A stretch of DNA of 64,000 nucleotides, taken from positions 3,286,001-3,350,000 of the forward strand of contig NZ_CP009922.3 of NCBI RefSeq assembly GCF_000993785.3, in the 5' to 3' direction. This document shows, in pieces, positions 52,225 to 61,197 of the stretch. Numbering within the stretch: the stretch's first letter is position 1; every line of letters starts with the position of its first letter. Origin of the DNA: Streptomyces xiamenensis (lineage in GTDB: Bacteria > Actinomycetota > Actinomycetes > Streptomycetales > Streptomycetaceae). A program made the position numbers and the translations under genes. The notes beneath the pieces were generated by a model. That model had not been told where the DNA came from, searched no databases, and worked only from the letters and a program-made list of their open reading frames with translations.

Positions 52225-53257
52225 CCAGCGCCGCGTATCCGGCGTAGGCGGCCTCTACGGCGCTGGGGCTGGGCACACGGCCCAGCCCCAGCGGTTTGGC
52301 CGCCCGTCTCAGTACGGTGTTGACGGTGCCTGCGGTGCGTTCCAGCTGCTCCGGCAGATCGGCGGCGGAGGTGTGCCGCACTATCTGCGCCTGTCGTACG
52401 ACATCGGTGAAGACGGACTGCACCCGTTTGTACGCCAGATAGCGTGGGAGGTCCTTGGAGACTCCGGCCGCCGCGCCGGGCAGCGCCGATGAGACGGCTG
52501 CCGACCACCGGTGGGTCAGCCCGCGCTGCCAGCCGGCCGGGTATCCCATCAGATGCAGGTGCGTCGCGAGATCGTAGACGGGGTCACCGAGCAGGGCGAG
52601 TTCCCAGTCGATGGTCCACAACGCCCCGTCCGACTCGGCGATGATGAGGTTGTCGCGGTGCAGGTCGCCGTGCAGCAGGGAGAACGGCCGCTCCGTCAAC
52701 TGGTCGGCCTCCCTGGCCAGTACGCCGTACGGGCCGAGTACCGCGTCGCCGTCGATCCGCAGCGCCGCGAACAGCCGGTGCAGCTCCGGCCGGTGCACCT
52801 CGTACACCCGGGTGCGGGTGAAGCTGATCAGCCGCCGCAGGAAGTCCCGGCTGGTGCGGGGTCTGCGGCCCGGCGGGCACCGGTGGACGAGTTCGAGCGC
52901 GCTGGGCGGGATCGCCGCCAGTTGCCCGAACAGGTCCATGAGCTGGGCCAGGTACGGTTCCGGCAGTGGGGTGCCCGGGGGGTGCGGGCGGGAGAGGGTC
53001 TCCCCCTCGATGTATCCGTGGACACGCAGCCCGTCCTCGCCCACGTGGTGCACGGGCGGGATGTGCTCCATGCCGAGCAGGGACAGTTCGATCAGTACGT
53101 CCTCCTCCGCGGTGAAGCAGCGCGGGTCGAAGTGCGCCACGCCAGGACGCGGTCGGCCGGCCTTCAGCCGGCCCAGTCCGGCCAACTGGCCTTGCGGGCT
53201 GAGTACATGCCAGACCCGGTGGTGACCACCGAGCAGGGGCATCGTCGGTCTCGTCAT
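52109..53257 (-). CDS. APH-fold phosphotransferase
   Basis: A 382-residue aminoglycoside-phosphotransferase-like kinase. Catalytic loop LLHGDLHRDNLII and metal-binding Asp in TIDWELALLGDPVYDLATHL. The tail is Ala/Pro-rich and the final 38 residues lie opposite the MMPL gene. This is not a specific resistance match: such proteins phosphorylate varied small metabolites. Confidence 0.88.
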   Translation of the reverse strand: MTRPTMPLLGGHHRVWHVLSPQGQLAGLGRLKAGRPRPGVAHFDPRCFTAEEDVLIELSLLGMEHIPPVHHVGEDGLRVHGYIEGETLSRPHPPGTPLPEPYLAQLMDLFGQLAAIPPSALELVHRCPPGRRPRTSRDFLRRLISFTRTRVYEVHRPELHRLFAALRIDGDAVLGPYGVLAREADQLTERPFSLLHGDLHRDNLIIAESDGALWTIDWELALLGDPVYDLATHLHLMGYPAGWQRGLTHRWSAAVSSALPGAAAGVSKDLPRYLAYKRVQSVFTDVVRQAQIVRHTSAADLPEQLERTAGTVNTVLRRAAKPLGLGRVPSPSAVEAAYAGYAALVRSSGPPAAAAGASPAPPSAAGVPAGPAATRLGGPSTA

Positions 53258-53340
53258 GATCGGCTCCGAGAGCTGTACGGTCGCGAGGTAGCAGCACCGT
53301 ACGCCCCCAGAGTCTCATGACATGAGGCAAAGCACTCAAA

Positions 53341-54033
53341 TCACCCGTGAGTTGGGGCAATAAGCGCAGTCAGGACATGCTCCAGGGAGCGGGTGACATA
53401 ATCGGCGCCCGCCCGGCGGAAGGCTTCGGCCTGGGCGTCATCCATCGCGTAGCCGAGGAACTCCACTCCGGCGGAGCGGGCGGCGGCCAGATCCGTGCTC
53501 GTGTCCCCGATCATCAGCGCCCGCCCGGCGGCTGTCCCGGTGGAGCGCAACGCCCGCAGGACGGGGTCGGGATGCGGCTTGAGCAGGGTGATGTCGCGGG
53601 TGCGGCCGTGCACCCGGCCGCCGACGTAGCCGGTCAGCTGCTGCCGGCGCAGATAGAACTCGGCGGCCAGGGGCGAGTTGTTGGTCACGATGGCGACCTG
53701 GCGGCCCCGGGTGGACAGCGCGGCGATCAGCGAGGCGGCGTAGGGGGTGGGGGACGCGGTCGCCGCCGCGGAGATCTCCTCGCGGGTGAGGGCCGCCTCG
53801 ATGCGGTGGACCACGGTGGGGGAGGGGTGGTGATGCGCGATGCCGCGCAGCACCTGCTGGGGGTCGGGGGAGGCCCGTAACTGCGGGGTCAGCAGCGAGG
53901 CGGCCCCCAGCTCGACGGCCAGCGCCCGCAAACGGTGCGCGATGCCGTCGGCGGGCCGGGCGGCGAACAGACGGCAGATGGGGCCGTCGAAGTCGAAGAG
54001 AACACAGCGGGCGTTACTGAGAAGTCTCCTCAT
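53341..54033 (-). CDS. HAD-superfamily hydrolase
   Basis: A 230-residue phosphatase-like protein. Motif I is VLFDFDGPICRLF (two Asp), motif II IVTNNSPLA, motif III the Lys in LLKPHPDP, motif IV GDTSTDLAAARSAG. Phosphoglycolate-phosphatase-like cap between I and II. Its ATG begins directly after the stop of the GntR gene, so the two share a transcript. The substrate is unknown. Confidence 0.9.
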   Translation of the reverse strand: MRRLLSNARCVLFDFDGPICRLFAARPADGIAHRLRALAVELGAASLLTPQLRASPDPQQVLRGIAHHHPSPTVVHRIEAALTREEISAAATASPTPYAASLIAALSTRGRQVAIVTNNSPLAAEFYLRRQQLTGYVGGRVHGRTRDITLLKPHPDPVLRALRSTGTAAGRALMIGDTSTDLAAARSAGVEFLGYAMDDAQAEAFRRAGADYVTRSLEHVLTALIAPTHG

Positions 54034-54888
54034 CTAACCGAGTGTGAGTGGTCGCGAGATCGTTGACCAGAGGGACTCGAACCACAGACGGGACTCGGTG
54101 ACGTAGGCGGCCTCCTGTTCGTCGCGGCTGTCCTTGTCGGACGAGGAGCGGAAGATCTTGGAGGACAGGCCCAGGACGTCGTAGATCTCCAGCTGTTCCT
54201 TCTCGTACTCGACGGTGCGCGGCACGACGGTGTAGTAGGCGGTGAGCGCCTCGGAGCCGTTCAGGAGATAGAGCTTCTGGAGCGGGGTGACGGCCACGGT
54301 GCGGATCTCCACGCTGACCTCGGGGACCAGGTTCATCTCGGCGAGGGAGTTGAGCTGGTGCCGCAGCGAGGTGGAGAAGGTGCGGGTGAGTTCCCGCAGC
54401 CGCGCGATGGGGCGCGGGTCGGTGGGGTCGGTGACCAGCCGGGGGTAGGCGAGCGGCGCGTCCCAGGAGGGGAGCAGCACGCGCACCGTGATGGAGCGCG
54501 GCTTCAGCTCACCGGCCGAGATCGCTATCAACGGCCCGGCCAGGGCGGAGCTGAGCGTCTCGGTGGTGAGGGTGAACGCGTCGATGGACACCCGTTCGGC
54601 CTGGAAGGCCAGGGCGATCCGGTCGGCGACCTCCACCCCGGCGGGCCGTGGATGGTCGGAGGCGGGCGCCGACACCACGGCCGGCGCCCCCCTGCCGCGC
54701 GCGCTGACAAAGCCCTCGCGTTCGAGGACGGCGAGAACCTGGCGGACGATGCCGCGGTTCACGCCGAACTCCTCGGCGAGGGCGCGCTGAGTGGGCAGCC
54801 GGGTGTTCCGTCGCAGCTCGCCGGAGCGTATCCGGCCGCGCAGGGTCTCGGCGATGCGTTCTGGGGCGATCTCCTCGCTCACGCGCAC
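54034..54888 (-). CDS. GntR-family transcriptional regulator
   Basis: A 284-residue regulator. The winged helix is at 8-70 (RIAETLRGRIRSGELRRNTR, LPTQRALAEEFGVNRGIVRQ). The C-terminal part (about 85-284) is not a standard FadR or HutC domain that I recognise. GTG at 54888; a second GTG at 54882 is possible. Two palindromes upstream look like its operators and also precede the divergent small membrane protein gene, which may be co-regulated. Confidence 0.88.
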   Translation of the reverse strand: MRVSEEIAPERIAETLRGRIRSGELRRNTRLPTQRALAEEFGVNRGIVRQVLAVLEREGFVSARGRGAPAVVSAPASDHPRPAGVEVADRIALAFQAERVSIDAFTLTTETLSSALAGPLIAISAGELKPRSITVRVLLPSWDAPLAYPRLVTDPTDPRPIARLRELTRTFSTSLRHQLNSLAEMNLVPEVSVEIRTVAVTPLQKLYLLNGSEALTAYYTVVPRTVEYEKEQLEIYDVLGLSSKIFRSSSDKDSRDEQEAAYVTESRLWFESLWSTISRPLTLG

Positions 54889-54937
54889 ACCTTACAACTT
54901 GACATCCGATCCGAGAGGTTGGCGGGAAAGAGTTTGG

Positions 54938-54954
54938 CCAGTTCGACCAACTGG
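54938..54954. promoter_or_regulatory. GntR-type operator candidate 1
   Basis: CCAGTT, 5-nt spacer, AACTGG. Together with the site at 54969-54985 it repeats the half-site AGTT/AACT in both orientations between divergent genes. Confidence 0.6.
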
Positions 54955-54968
54955 GGATAACAATCCTA

Positions 54969-54985
54969 GAGTTGGTCGCCAACTC
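54969..54985. promoter_or_regulatory. GntR-type operator candidate 2
   Basis: GAGTTGG, tcg, CCAACTC: perfect 7-bp arms. A further CCAACT half-site follows at 54988-54993. Overlapping sites of this kind suit cooperative dimers of the divergent GntR protein. Confidence 0.65.
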
Positions 54986-55046
54986 CACCAACTATCCAAA
55001 AGATACCTGCCAGTTGTCGCCGGATGTGTCGATGTAGGGAGGGAAC

Positions 55047-55232
55047 ATGATCGTTTCAACCATCATCGCCGCTGCCCTCGCCATCGTGGTCGATGAGGCA
55101 GTGGAGGTTCAGTTCGGACTGCCGGGCGTGATCGGCTTGCTGATCCTGCGGACCGGCCTGCGCAAGCGCAACTTCACCTGCATCTGTGTGGGAATCACCG
55201 TGCTGGTGATGCTGGGACTGAACACGCTGTGA
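55047..55232 (+). CDS. 61-residue membrane protein
   Basis: Two hydrophobic segments (about 2-14 and 22-34) and a third at 45-60 (CICVGITVLVMLGLNTL), with basic RTGLRKR between. GGAGGG stands 4 nt before the ATG, a strong ribosome site. Divergent from the GntR regulator across its operators, hence probably controlled by it. No family recognised. Confidence 0.65.
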   Translation: MIVSTIIAAALAIVVDEAVEVQFGLPGVIGLLILRTGLRKRNFTCICVGITVLVMLGLNTL

Positions 55233-55283
55233 GAAGCGCCCCTGGGCGTTCGGACACGACGACCGGGACCGGTGGAGGTCCCG

Positions 55284-56531
55284 TCAGAAACCGTCCGGGC
55301 ACCAGGGGCGCGCTCCCGTGGTCAGCAGCGCGTTCGCCCGGGACACGGCCCCCGGCGTCTCCTCGGTGAGCAGCCCCGCACCCGCCAGCCGGGTCGCGGT
55401 CGTCTCCCCCAGATACAACGAGCCCAACGCGCCCACCCCCATCGTGAGATCGGCACCGCGCGAGGTCGGCGCGCACTCGGCGCCCTCCGGCGAGCCACTC
55501 AGCGCGAAGCGCCCACCGGCAAGACCCATGGGATCGTGGACCTCCAGCACCAGGTCACCGGTGGTGGCGTACGAGCGGGAGGCCAGCAGGGCCGGCACAT
55601 CCAGCGGCCGCAGCCACAGGAAGTCACTGATCCCGTTCAGCACGGCGGCGCGCGCGTCGGGCAGCAGCAGCGGCAGCAGATCGTCCGGGCCGCGGTTCGG
55701 GCCGCGCAGCGTGGTGACCCAGTCGATGGACACCAGGAACGACCACAGCGCGCGCTGCGCCGCCGTGGTGGTGGCGATCAGCTCCTGCACGGTCAGGGTG
55801 TTGTCCGGCAGTTCGCCGTCCCACTTCTTGTCCGTCGTGTACTTCACCAGGCCCTGCGGCACCCCGGCGCCGTCCCGGTAGAGCACGTAGAACGGTTCCT
55901 CCCAGGTCTGGTGGCCGAAGCGCACCTCACCGGTGAACTTCTCCCACCACAGCGGTTTGCGGTCGATCGCGCCCACTTGGCCCCGCCGGAAACGCTCGTG
56001 CAGTTCCGGGCCGATCTTGCGTACCTCGGCCCCGTCGATGTACGCCACGGAGCCCCCGTCCTCGGGCGCCGACCAGCGCGACCCGAGCCCGGAACGCAGG
56101 CCCTTGACGGTGAAGTCGGCGAGCGAGGCCGCCGGACCGTATCCGAACCGGCCATAAATCCGGTACTCGGCGGCGATCAGCGTGGCCGCCAGGGCACCGC
56201 GCTCCTTCGCCTCGGCGAGGTCCGCGCCCATCAGTTGGCTCAGCAGGCCCTGCCGGCGGTGGGTGGCGGTGACCGACACGGCGGAGACGGCGTTGACGTC
56301 GACGAGGGCACCGCCGGGCACGGTCAGCTGCTGGTCGAAGCTGGTGAAGGTGGCCACGCACCGGTCGCCCTCGAACACCCCCCGGGCCCGGTCGTACTGC
56401 AGCTTTTCGCGGCGCAGCCGCAGCTCGTCCTCGGTGAGGGGGAACGGATCCTGGAAGCCGAGCAGCACGGCGCGGTTCCAGGCGTCGATGTCGGCGTCAC
56501 TGCCGGTGACAAAACGGGTGTTCAGGGCCAT
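55284..56531 (-). CDS. Eis-like GNAT acetyltransferase
   Basis: A 415-residue tandem-GNAT plus sterol-carrier-like protein of the Eis family. Acetyl-CoA loop in VSVTATHRRQGLLSQLM, YRIYGRFGYGPA in the first GNAT domain, and a C-terminal SCP2-like domain (YATTGDLVLEVHDPM). The C-terminal carboxylate (PWCPDGF) serves as catalytic base in Eis enzymes. Eis acetylates amines of aminoglycosides at several positions and also lysines; the natural substrate here is unknown. Confidence 0.9.
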   Translation of the reverse strand: MALNTRFVTGSDADIDAWNRAVLLGFQDPFPLTEDELRLRREKLQYDRARGVFEGDRCVATFTSFDQQLTVPGGALVDVNAVSAVSVTATHRRQGLLSQLMGADLAEAKERGALAATLIAAEYRIYGRFGYGPAASLADFTVKGLRSGLGSRWSAPEDGGSVAYIDGAEVRKIGPELHERFRRGQVGAIDRKPLWWEKFTGEVRFGHQTWEEPFYVLYRDGAGVPQGLVKYTTDKKWDGELPDNTLTVQELIATTTAAQRALWSFLVSIDWVTTLRGPNRGPDDLLPLLLPDARAAVLNGISDFLWLRPLDVPALLASRSYATTGDLVLEVHDPMGLAGGRFALSGSPEGAECAPTSRGADLTMGVGALGSLYLGETTATRLAGAGLLTEETPGAVSRANALLTTGARPWCPDGF

Positions 56532-56712
56532 GGCCCCGAGGCTATCCGGGCGCCCCGAGCCTGGGCCAAGGATTTTCCGTGCGGCGTGGGGCCGTGGCGC
56601 GGGCCCGCCGGCGGCCGGAGTGCCCCGCTGGCCCCGAGGGCCGTGTGTGCCCCCACGGGCCGACGGGGGAGCGACCGGCGGACCGTAAGGAAGATCGCCC
56701 GGAATTCACCGT

Positions 56713-57318
56713 TCAGGCGAGCAGATCATCTACCTGGGCCTCGCCCTCCCGGTAACGGCGGGCGATCTCCCCGCTGCACCCGTCGGCGGTGCGCTGGAGC
56801 GCCTGGCGACGGCGGGAGACCTGCGCCTCGTACCGGGCGAGGCGGCCCAGCGCGTCATGCAGTTCGTCGTCGGTACGGGCCAGCAGATCCGACAGCTCGA
56901 CCTCCGCCAGCATCTCCTCCGCCAGCTCCCGGTACTCGCGCCCGGCCGGCGGGCCCACCGTCACATGGCGGGCCGAGGAGCGGTGGGGGGAGGGGCTGTC
57001 CGCCAGGATCTGCGGCAACCGGTCCAGCAGATCGGCCTCCGGGTCCAGGCGTCTGCGCCGTTCCGCCTCCAGGATGTCGATGCGGCCCTGGAGCAGTCTG
57101 CGGACGAAGCTGAGGTCGGCCTCCTCGCGCTGGGCGCTGCGGCGCAGCTCCCGCAGCTCGGTCAGCCGCAGCCGGCGCAGCCCGGAGGGGGAGTCGTCTC
57201 CGCGTGGCTCGCCGCCGTGCCCTACCCGTGGGCCGCTGCCCCACCGGGCGGGCGCGGCGTCGGCGACGGTGGTGGTGGCAGCGGCGGCCGGCTGTGAGCC
57301 GGAGCCCGGTGTGATCAT
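56713..57318 (-). CDS. rsiG: anti-sigma factor RsiG (c-di-GMP binding)
   Basis: About 201 residues. Both copies of the signature E(x3)S(x2)R(x3)Q(x3)D are exact: EADLSFVRRLLQGRID at 66-81 and EAQVSRRRQALQRTAD at 164-179, in two long helices. In Streptomyces venezuelae RsiG these motifs bind two c-di-GMP molecules and the complex holds the sporulation sigma factor WhiG inactive. The presence of both motifs identifies the Streptomyces-type protein rather than the single-motif homodimer form. The ATG at 57318 is chosen because GAGGGG precedes it; in-frame starts further upstream exist. The N-terminal 45 residues are disordered-looking. Confidence 0.88.
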   Translation of the reverse strand: MITPGSGSQPAAAATTTVADAAPARWGSGPRVGHGGEPRGDDSPSGLRRLRLTELRELRRSAQREEADLSFVRRLLQGRIDILEAERRRRLDPEADLLDRLPQILADSPSPHRSSARHVTVGPPAGREYRELAEEMLAEVELSDLLARTDDELHDALGRLARYEAQVSRRRQALQRTADGCSGEIARRYREGEAQVDDLLA

Positions 57319-57470
57319 GCGGAATTTTCCCCTCATCCCCATTTCGGTGTGCTGGCGCGGTACGTACCCCGTGCCACGCATCGTGTCACTGTGTACCCAG
57401 CTGACGCAGCGACTTCGCATGCATCCGGCCGTCATTCAGTACGAGGGAACGTTCCGGCATGATGGCCGCC

Positions 57471-57896
57471 ATGCGAGCAGTGGTGCAGAGGGTCGACGGG
57501 GCGAGTGTCACCGTGGACGGCGAAACGGTCGGCGAAATCGTTGGCCAAGGACTGTGTGTGCTGGTGGGCGCCACCCACGAGGACACGGATGAGCAGGCGG
57601 CGCGGCTGGCGAACAAGCTGTGGACGCTGCGCGTGCTCGACGGTGAGAAGTCCTGTTCGGATGTGGGCGCTCCGTTGCTGATTGTTTCGCAATTCACACT
57701 CTACGGTGACGCCAGGAAGGGCAGACGGCCCACATGGAACGCCGCCGCACCGGGCGAGATCGCGGAGCCACTGGTCGAGGGGTTGTGCGCTCATCTGCGC
57801 GCGCTGGGGGCGCACGTTGAGACGGGCCGGTTCGGCGCGAAGATGCGGGTCAACCTGACCAATGACGGACCGTTCACCGTCTGGCTGGAGGTCTGA
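57471..57896 (+). CDS. dtd: D-aminoacyl-tRNA deacylase
   Basis: 141 residues from the ATG at 57471, exactly the usual length. Motifs [16 protein letters not shown] and [16 protein letters not shown] correspond to the SQxxL and NxPxT substrate-clamping motifs. It removes D-amino acids wrongly loaded on tRNA. The stop overlaps the following lipoprotein start by one base (TGATG). Confidence 0.95.
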   Translation: MRAVVQRVDGASVTVDGETVGEIVGQGLCVLVGATHEDTDEQAARLANKLWTLRVLDGEKSCSDVGAPLLIVSQFTLYGDARKGRRPTWNAAAPGEIAEPLVEGLCAHLRALGAHVETGRFGAKMRVNLTNDGPFTVWLEV

Positions 57897-58519
57897 TGGC
57901 ACACCCGGCCCGACGCACCGCCCGACGCCCCGCCGCGGTCCTCGCCCGGTGGGCCGTCCCGGTCGCCCTGGCGGCCCTGGCCCTGGCCGGCTGCGGCACT
58001 CAGACCGCGCCCCCCGAAACGGAGACGGACGCCGCCGCCCCACCGCGCCCGCCGTCCCCCGAGCCCGAACGCCCCGACTGCCCCGAATCCGGGGTGCGCG
58101 TCACCGAGGACGGCGGCGACGCGGCGATGGGGCTGCGGGTGATGGGCCTGCGCCTGACCAACTGCGGCACCGAACCGTACGAACTGAACGGCTACCCCAC
58201 CGTCGCCGTCCTGGACGAGGACGGCGACCCGTACGACATCAAGGTGCTGCACGGCACGGGCGACATCACGGCGAGCCTCACCGGCTTCGACGACCCGCCC
58301 GCTCCCCTCACACTCCAGCCGGGGGAGCACGCCCTGTCCGGGCTGGTGTGGCGCAACACCGTCGATGACCTCAGCCGGACCGTCGCCAACGGCGAGCGGC
58401 TGAGCGTCCGGCCCGCCGACGGCGTCGCCGCCCAGCGGCTGGCCCCCACGTCCCCCGTGGACCTCGGCACCACCGGAGTCCTCGGCATCAGCCCCTGGCA
58501 CGCGCCCGAGGAGCCCTGA
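57896..58519 (+). CDS. DUF4232 lipoprotein
   Basis: A 207-residue lipoprotein; lipobox LALAGC, cysteine near residue 33, then a Pro/Glu-rich linker. The globular part (CPESGVRVTEDGGDAAMG, RLTNCGTEPYELNGYPTVAV, LQPGEHALSGLVWRN) matches DUF4232, a beta-sandwich family common on actinobacterial surfaces. Function unknown. Coupled to dtd by overlap. Confidence 0.85.
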   Translation: MAHPARRTARRPAAVLARWAVPVALAALALAGCGTQTAPPETETDAAAPPRPPSPEPERPDCPESGVRVTEDGGDAAMGLRVMGLRLTNCGTEPYELNGYPTVAVLDEDGDPYDIKVLHGTGDITASLTGFDDPPAPLTLQPGEHALSGLVWRNTVDDLSRTVANGERLSVRPADGVAAQRLAPTSPVDLGTTGVLGISPWHAPEEP

Positions 58520-58555
58520 CCGGGCCCGGACACCTCTCCCCGGGGCACCGCAGGG

Positions 58556-59527
58556 CTACGGCTGGACGATCGTCTCCTGGGCAGCCGGGGTGTCGCCCGC
58601 CAGCAGCGGGGCGTCCGCCGGCACACCGCGCTTCACCACGGCCAGCGCGATCGGCCCCAGTTCGTGGTGACGGGCCGAGGTGGTGACGACGCCCAGCTGC
58701 CGGCCCTCCGTGCCGTCCGCCGCCAGCCGTACCGGGGCGCCGTGCTCGGGGATCTTCACCTCGCTGCCGTCCAGGTGCAGGAACACCAGGCGGCGCGGCG
58801 GCTTGCCCAGGTTGTGCACCTTGGCCACCGTCTCCTGCCCCCGGTAGCAGCCCTTGGCCAGGTGCACCGCGCTCTCCAGCCAGCCCAGCTCGTGCGGGAT
58901 GGTCCGCTCGTCCGTCTCGCGGCCCAGCCGCGGCCGGTGCCCGGCCACCCGCAGCGCCTCGTACGCCAGCACACCCGCGGCCGGCCCCGCCTGCGCGGCG
59001 AAGGACTCCAGCGCGGCGCGCGGGACGAACACGTCCCGCCCGTACGGCGTCTCGCGCACCACCCACTCCGGGCCGGTCTCGGCGATCGAGCCGGCCGGCA
59101 GGAAGACCACCGCGAACTCCCCGGTCCGGTCGGCGGTTTCCACCCGGTAGAAGAACTTCATCGACTCCAGGTAGCCGAGCAGCGCCGCCCCCCGGCCCGG
59201 TTCGGTGTGCAGCCAGGTGGTGGTGCCGTCGTCCACCAGGTAGAGCGCGTGCTCGATGCGCCCCTGGGCGGTCAGGATCAGCGCCTCGGTCGCCTGCCCG
59301 GCCGGCAGCTCGGACACGTGCTGGGTGAGCAGCAGATGCAGCCAGCTCAGCCGGTCGGGGCCGGTCACCGAGAGGACCTCGCGGTGCGAGAGGTCCACCA
59401 GGCCCTGCCCGCGGTCCAACGCCCGTTGTTCGCGGAAGAGATCACCGTAGTGCGCGGCGACCCCGGCATCCGGGGCGTCCGCGGCGACCGCGCCGGGCAG
59501 GGACAGCAGAGGACTGGCGTACGACAT
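58556..59527 (-). CDS. ygfZ: folate-binding protein YgfZ
   Basis: A 323-residue GcvT-like protein. The YgfZ signature K-G-C-Y-x-G-Q-E is intact (AKGCYRGQETVAKVHNLG). LSVTGPDRLSWLHLLLTQHV is the usual N-terminal block. It supports repair or assembly of certain Fe-S enzymes using tetrahydrofolate. It lies 9 bp from the end of the Fur-family gene, same strand. Confidence 0.93.
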   Translation of the reverse strand: MSYASPLLSLPGAVAADAPDAGVAAHYGDLFREQRALDRGQGLVDLSHREVLSVTGPDRLSWLHLLLTQHVSELPAGQATEALILTAQGRIEHALYLVDDGTTTWLHTEPGRGAALLGYLESMKFFYRVETADRTGEFAVVFLPAGSIAETGPEWVVRETPYGRDVFVPRAALESFAAQAGPAAGVLAYEALRVAGHRPRLGRETDERTIPHELGWLESAVHLAKGCYRGQETVAKVHNLGKPPRRLVFLHLDGSEVKIPEHGAPVRLAADGTEGRQLGVVTTSARHHELGPIALAVVKRGVPADAPLLAGDTPAAQETIVQP

Positions 59528-59536
59528 GCCCCCAGC

Positions 59537-59977
59537 CTACGGCGCGGGCGGACCGTCCGGCCCGGCCGCGCACTCCCGGCAGCGGCCGAAGATCGCGAAG
59601 TGCCGCAGATCGGTCTCGAAGCCGAAGCCCTCGCGCAGCCGCCGCGCGAACGGCTCGGCCACCTCCAGATCGGCCTCCAGCACGGTGCCGCAGTCCCGGC
59701 ACATCAGATGCAGGTGGTGGTGGCGCTCGGCGAGGTGGTACGTGGGCGCCCCGTGCCCCAGGTGGGCGTGGGAGACCAGGCCCAGCTCCTCCAACAGCTC
59801 CAGCGTGCGGTAGACGGTGGAGATGTTGACCCCGCCCGCCGTGCGGCGCACCTCGGTGAGGATGTCCTCGGGCGTGGAGTGCTCCAGCCTGTCCACAGCC
59901 TCCAGCACCAGCTGCCGCTGCGGGGTCAGCCGGTATCCACGGTCGCGGAGCGAGGTCTGCCAGTCGGTGCTCACCAC
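59537..59977 (-). CDS. nur: Fur-family regulator, Nur type
   Basis: A 146-residue Fur-family repressor. The sequence VSTDWQTSLRDRGYRLTPQR, NISTVYRTLELLEELGLVSH and HLGHGAPTYHLAERHHHLHL agrees closely with the nickel-responsive Nur of Streptomyces coelicolor as I remember it, including the His-rich metal site and CxxC pairs (CRDC, CREC). The GTG at 59977 gives the known N terminus; the longer frame to 60106 is not needed. With nickel bound it should repress nickel uptake and the iron superoxide dismutase gene. Confidence 0.9.
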   Translation of the reverse strand: MVSTDWQTSLRDRGYRLTPQRQLVLEAVDRLEHSTPEDILTEVRRTAGGVNISTVYRTLELLEELGLVSHAHLGHGAPTYHLAERHHHLHLMCRDCGTVLEADLEVAEPFARRLREGFGFETDLRHFAIFGRCRECAAGPDGPPAP

Positions 59978-60153
59978 GAGCCCAGTGTAGGAGGAATCGG
60001 CGGGGGCGTAGGGTCGCGCGTTAGCGCCTCCGCACGGAGGCGGCCGGAGGGGATCGGCGACCCCCGTGCGGGGAGGCGGTTCCCACCCTGCCGCAGGGTG
60101 TGTCAAACCGGTATAAGGCTGATGGCTCGCGGAGCCTGGGAGGAAGCGCAGCG

Positions 60154-60933
60154 ATGGATCTGGGACTGGCCGATCGGGTCTATGTCGTCACCGGAGGCAG
60201 CAAGGGGCTCGGCCACGCCACGGCCGCCGCGCTGGTCGCGGACGGCGCGAAGGTGGTGCTGGCCTCCCGGGACGCGGCGAACGTCGAGGCGGCCGTGGAG
60301 AGGCTTTCGGCGCCCATGGGGGCACCCCCGGCCGAAGGCTGGGGGAGTGTGACGGGCGTCGCCGCCGACCTCGCCGACCCGGAGGCCGCCGAGCGGCTCG
60401 CGCGAACGGCGCTGGAGCGGTACGGGCGGCTGGACGGCGCCCTGATCTCCGTCGGCGGCCCGCCGCCCGGCACCGCGGCCTCCGCCACCGACGAGCAGTG
60501 GCGCGCCGCCTTCGAGTCCGTCTTCCTCGGCTCGGTGCGCGCGGTGCGCACCCTGGCCGGGCGGCTGACCGGTGACGGCGCGATCGGCATGGTGCTGTCC
60601 ACCTCGGTGCGCCAGCCGGTCGGGGGCCTGGGCATCTCCAACGGGCTGCGCCCGGGGCTGGCGATGGTGGCCAAGGACATGGCGGACGAGTTCGGCCCGC
60701 GCGGGGTGCGGGTGCTGGGCCTGCTGCCCGGCCGGATCGCCACCGACCGGATGACCCAGCTGGACGCGGCGTTCCCCGACGCCCGCGCGGCGGCGGTGGC
60801 GGGCATCCCGCTGGGCCGCTACGGCGAGCCCGCCGAGTTCGGCCGCGCCGCCGCCTTCCTGCTGTCCCCGGCGGCCTCGTACATCACCGGCTCGGTCATC
60901 GCGGTGGACGGCGGCTCCCTGCGGGCGATCTGA
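60154..60933 (+). CDS. short-chain dehydrogenase/reductase
   Basis: 259 residues from the ATG at 60154 (GAGGAAG upstream). Cofactor loop TGGSKGLGHA. The catalytic block departs from the classical form: STSVRQPVGGLGISNGLRPG has no Tyr-x3-Lys; the position has SNGLRPGLAMVAKDMADEF, as in the subgroup lacking the tyrosine. C-terminal ITGSVIAVDGGSL is typical. So the fold is certain but catalysis by the standard mechanism is not. Substrate unknown. Confidence 0.85.
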   Translation: MDLGLADRVYVVTGGSKGLGHATAAALVADGAKVVLASRDAANVEAAVERLSAPMGAPPAEGWGSVTGVAADLADPEAAERLARTALERYGRLDGALISVGGPPPGTAASATDEQWRAAFESVFLGSVRAVRTLAGRLTGDGAIGMVLSTSVRQPVGGLGISNGLRPGLAMVAKDMADEFGPRGVRVLGLLPGRIATDRMTQLDAAFPDARAAAVAGIPLGRYGEPAEFGRAAAFLLSPAASYITGSVIAVDGGSLRAI

Positions 60934-60962
60934 CGCTCCCGCGCGGCGGCCCGTGGCCCCCT

Positions 60963-60979
60963 CCCGGACGAAGTCCGGG
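60963..60979 (+). terminator. small hairpin after SDR gene
   Basis: CCCGGAC, gaa, GTCCGGG, followed by a G-run; 29 bp beyond the SDR stop. Confidence 0.5.
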
Positions 60980-61122
60980 GGGCTTGGGTCCTCCGCACCG
61001 GGGGCGCGGGTGGCTCCTGGGTGTTCGGGTCTCCTCGCCGGGCCCTGCCCCCCGCGGTACGTTCGAGGAGTGAGTCTCGGGTCCGCCTCTGACTGACATG
61101 CCGCCCGAGGCAAGGCTTCACC

Positions 61123-61160
61123 GGATGCCCCCGGTGCCGCGCGAGCGGCCGGGGGCATCC
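61123..61160. terminator. 12-bp-stem terminator between convergent genes
   Basis: GGATGCCCCCGG (61123-61134) and CCGGGGGCATCC (61149-61160), 14-nt loop, ahead of the stop of the nitrobindin-like gene at 61198. Confidence 0.75.
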
Positions 61161-61197
61161 CGCTGTTCCGCTCCGGATCCCGCCGCCCGCGCGCCGG

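Noticed and set aside
52109..53257. Aminoglycoside resistance kinase
   Set aside because: Only the general APH fold is visible; the family is broad and nothing in the context indicates an antibiotic substrate.
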